The notes under the pieces: model-generated
The model's database searches: none
What the model was told of the DNA's origin: nothing
Seen by the model: the letters and a program-made list of their open reading frames with translations, nothing else
Assembly: GCA_036939975.1 (NCBI GenBank)
Contig: JALLPB010000259.1
Span: 1 to 18,905, forward strand
Direction of reading: 5' to 3'
DNA length: 18,905 bases
Source: Cyclostephanos tholiformis
Lineage: Eukaryota > Bacillariophyta > Thalassiosirophyceae > Thalassiosirales > Thalassiosiraceae
In this document: piece by piece, positions 18,696 through 18,905 of the stretch
Position numbering within the stretch: position 1 is the first letter of the stretch
Layout: each line of letters begins with the position of its first letter
Translations under genes and position numbers: made by a program

Positions 18696-18840
18696 ATGCC
18701 TACAACTGCCAGTTCAAATTTCGTCAGCTCGAGTAACTATCGTATTCCTTCGTCTCTATGTCTTAAAATTCCTCCAACTGCCAGTTCAAATTTTGTCAGT
18801 TCCAGTAACTATTCCTTTGTTTCTAACTCTCAAAATTGGT
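18696..18840. repeat. 71-bp imperfect tandem duplication
   Basis: Two copies share CAACTGCCAGTTCAAATTT at 18703 and 18774, followed by GTCAG and AGTAACTATY with scattered differences, giving a 71-bp period. The repeats lie in AT-rich sequence near the window end. The open frame of 63 codons across them (18675-18866) is a by-product of the repeat. Confidence 0.8.
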
Positions 18841-18905
18841 TAGAAAAATATAAGACACCCAGCTGAAAAATCATTAAAAACCAACGGCGAAACTCGGGGA
18901 CGTTT

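Noticed and set aside
1..18905. tRNA, rRNA or riboswitch genes
   Set aside because: None was recognised by eye on either strand; a tRNAscan/Infernal run would be decisive.
16502..18905. Paired LTRs around the copia-like relic
   Set aside because: No direct repeat flanking the polyprotein could be found; the 71-bp duplication at 18696-18840 is local and has no partner on the other side.

Overview
The window looks like nuclear DNA of a diatom or a close stramenopile relative. I infer this from four things: compact genes with short GT-AG introns; a proteasome subunit carrying an N-terminal signal peptide, as expected in cells with complex plastids; decayed PIF/Harbinger, copia-like and gypsy-like transposons of the kind common in diatom genomes; and a dense GC-rich gene block set in AT-rich, repeat-filled flanks. 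The species cannot be fixed from sequence alone. The first 17 bases match the end of an Illumina read-2 adapter, so position 1 is probably a contig end with untrimmed adapter.

Layout. The left flank (1 to about 4880) is AT-rich and full of transposon relics: a dead PIF/Harbinger transposase on the minus strand with a possible accessory ORF facing it, a 293-bp foldback element with 54-bp inverted arms, a 12-bp minisatellite, and a badly decayed retrotransposon integrase. The central block (about 4880 to 14062) holds the real genes: a TMEM70-family mitochondrial protein (+), a 607-residue secreted protein of unknown function (-), a frameshifted hypothetical gene behind a 27-28 bp tandem array (+), a six-exon gene ending in an RS domain (+), a two-exon proteasome beta-4 (PSMB2-type) subunit with a poly-Leu signal peptide and large insertions (-), and a small TPR protein whose C-terminal half is a 189-bp tandem duplication (-). 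The right flank (14063 to 18905) returns to AT-rich relics: a perfect 25-bp-arm hairpin, a decayed Cys-rich ORF with a RanBP2-like zinc finger, a multiply broken copia-like RT/RNase H polyprotein (-), and a 71-bp tandem duplication.

The genes do not form one pathway. TMEM70 points to the mitochondrion, the 607-residue protein to the secretory route, the RS gene perhaps to RNA processing, and the beta-4 subunit to proteolysis. The most interesting lead is the beta-4 subunit: a proteasome core subunit predicted to enter the ER would fit the reduced symbiont-derived cytoplasm around a complex plastid. That placement is inference.
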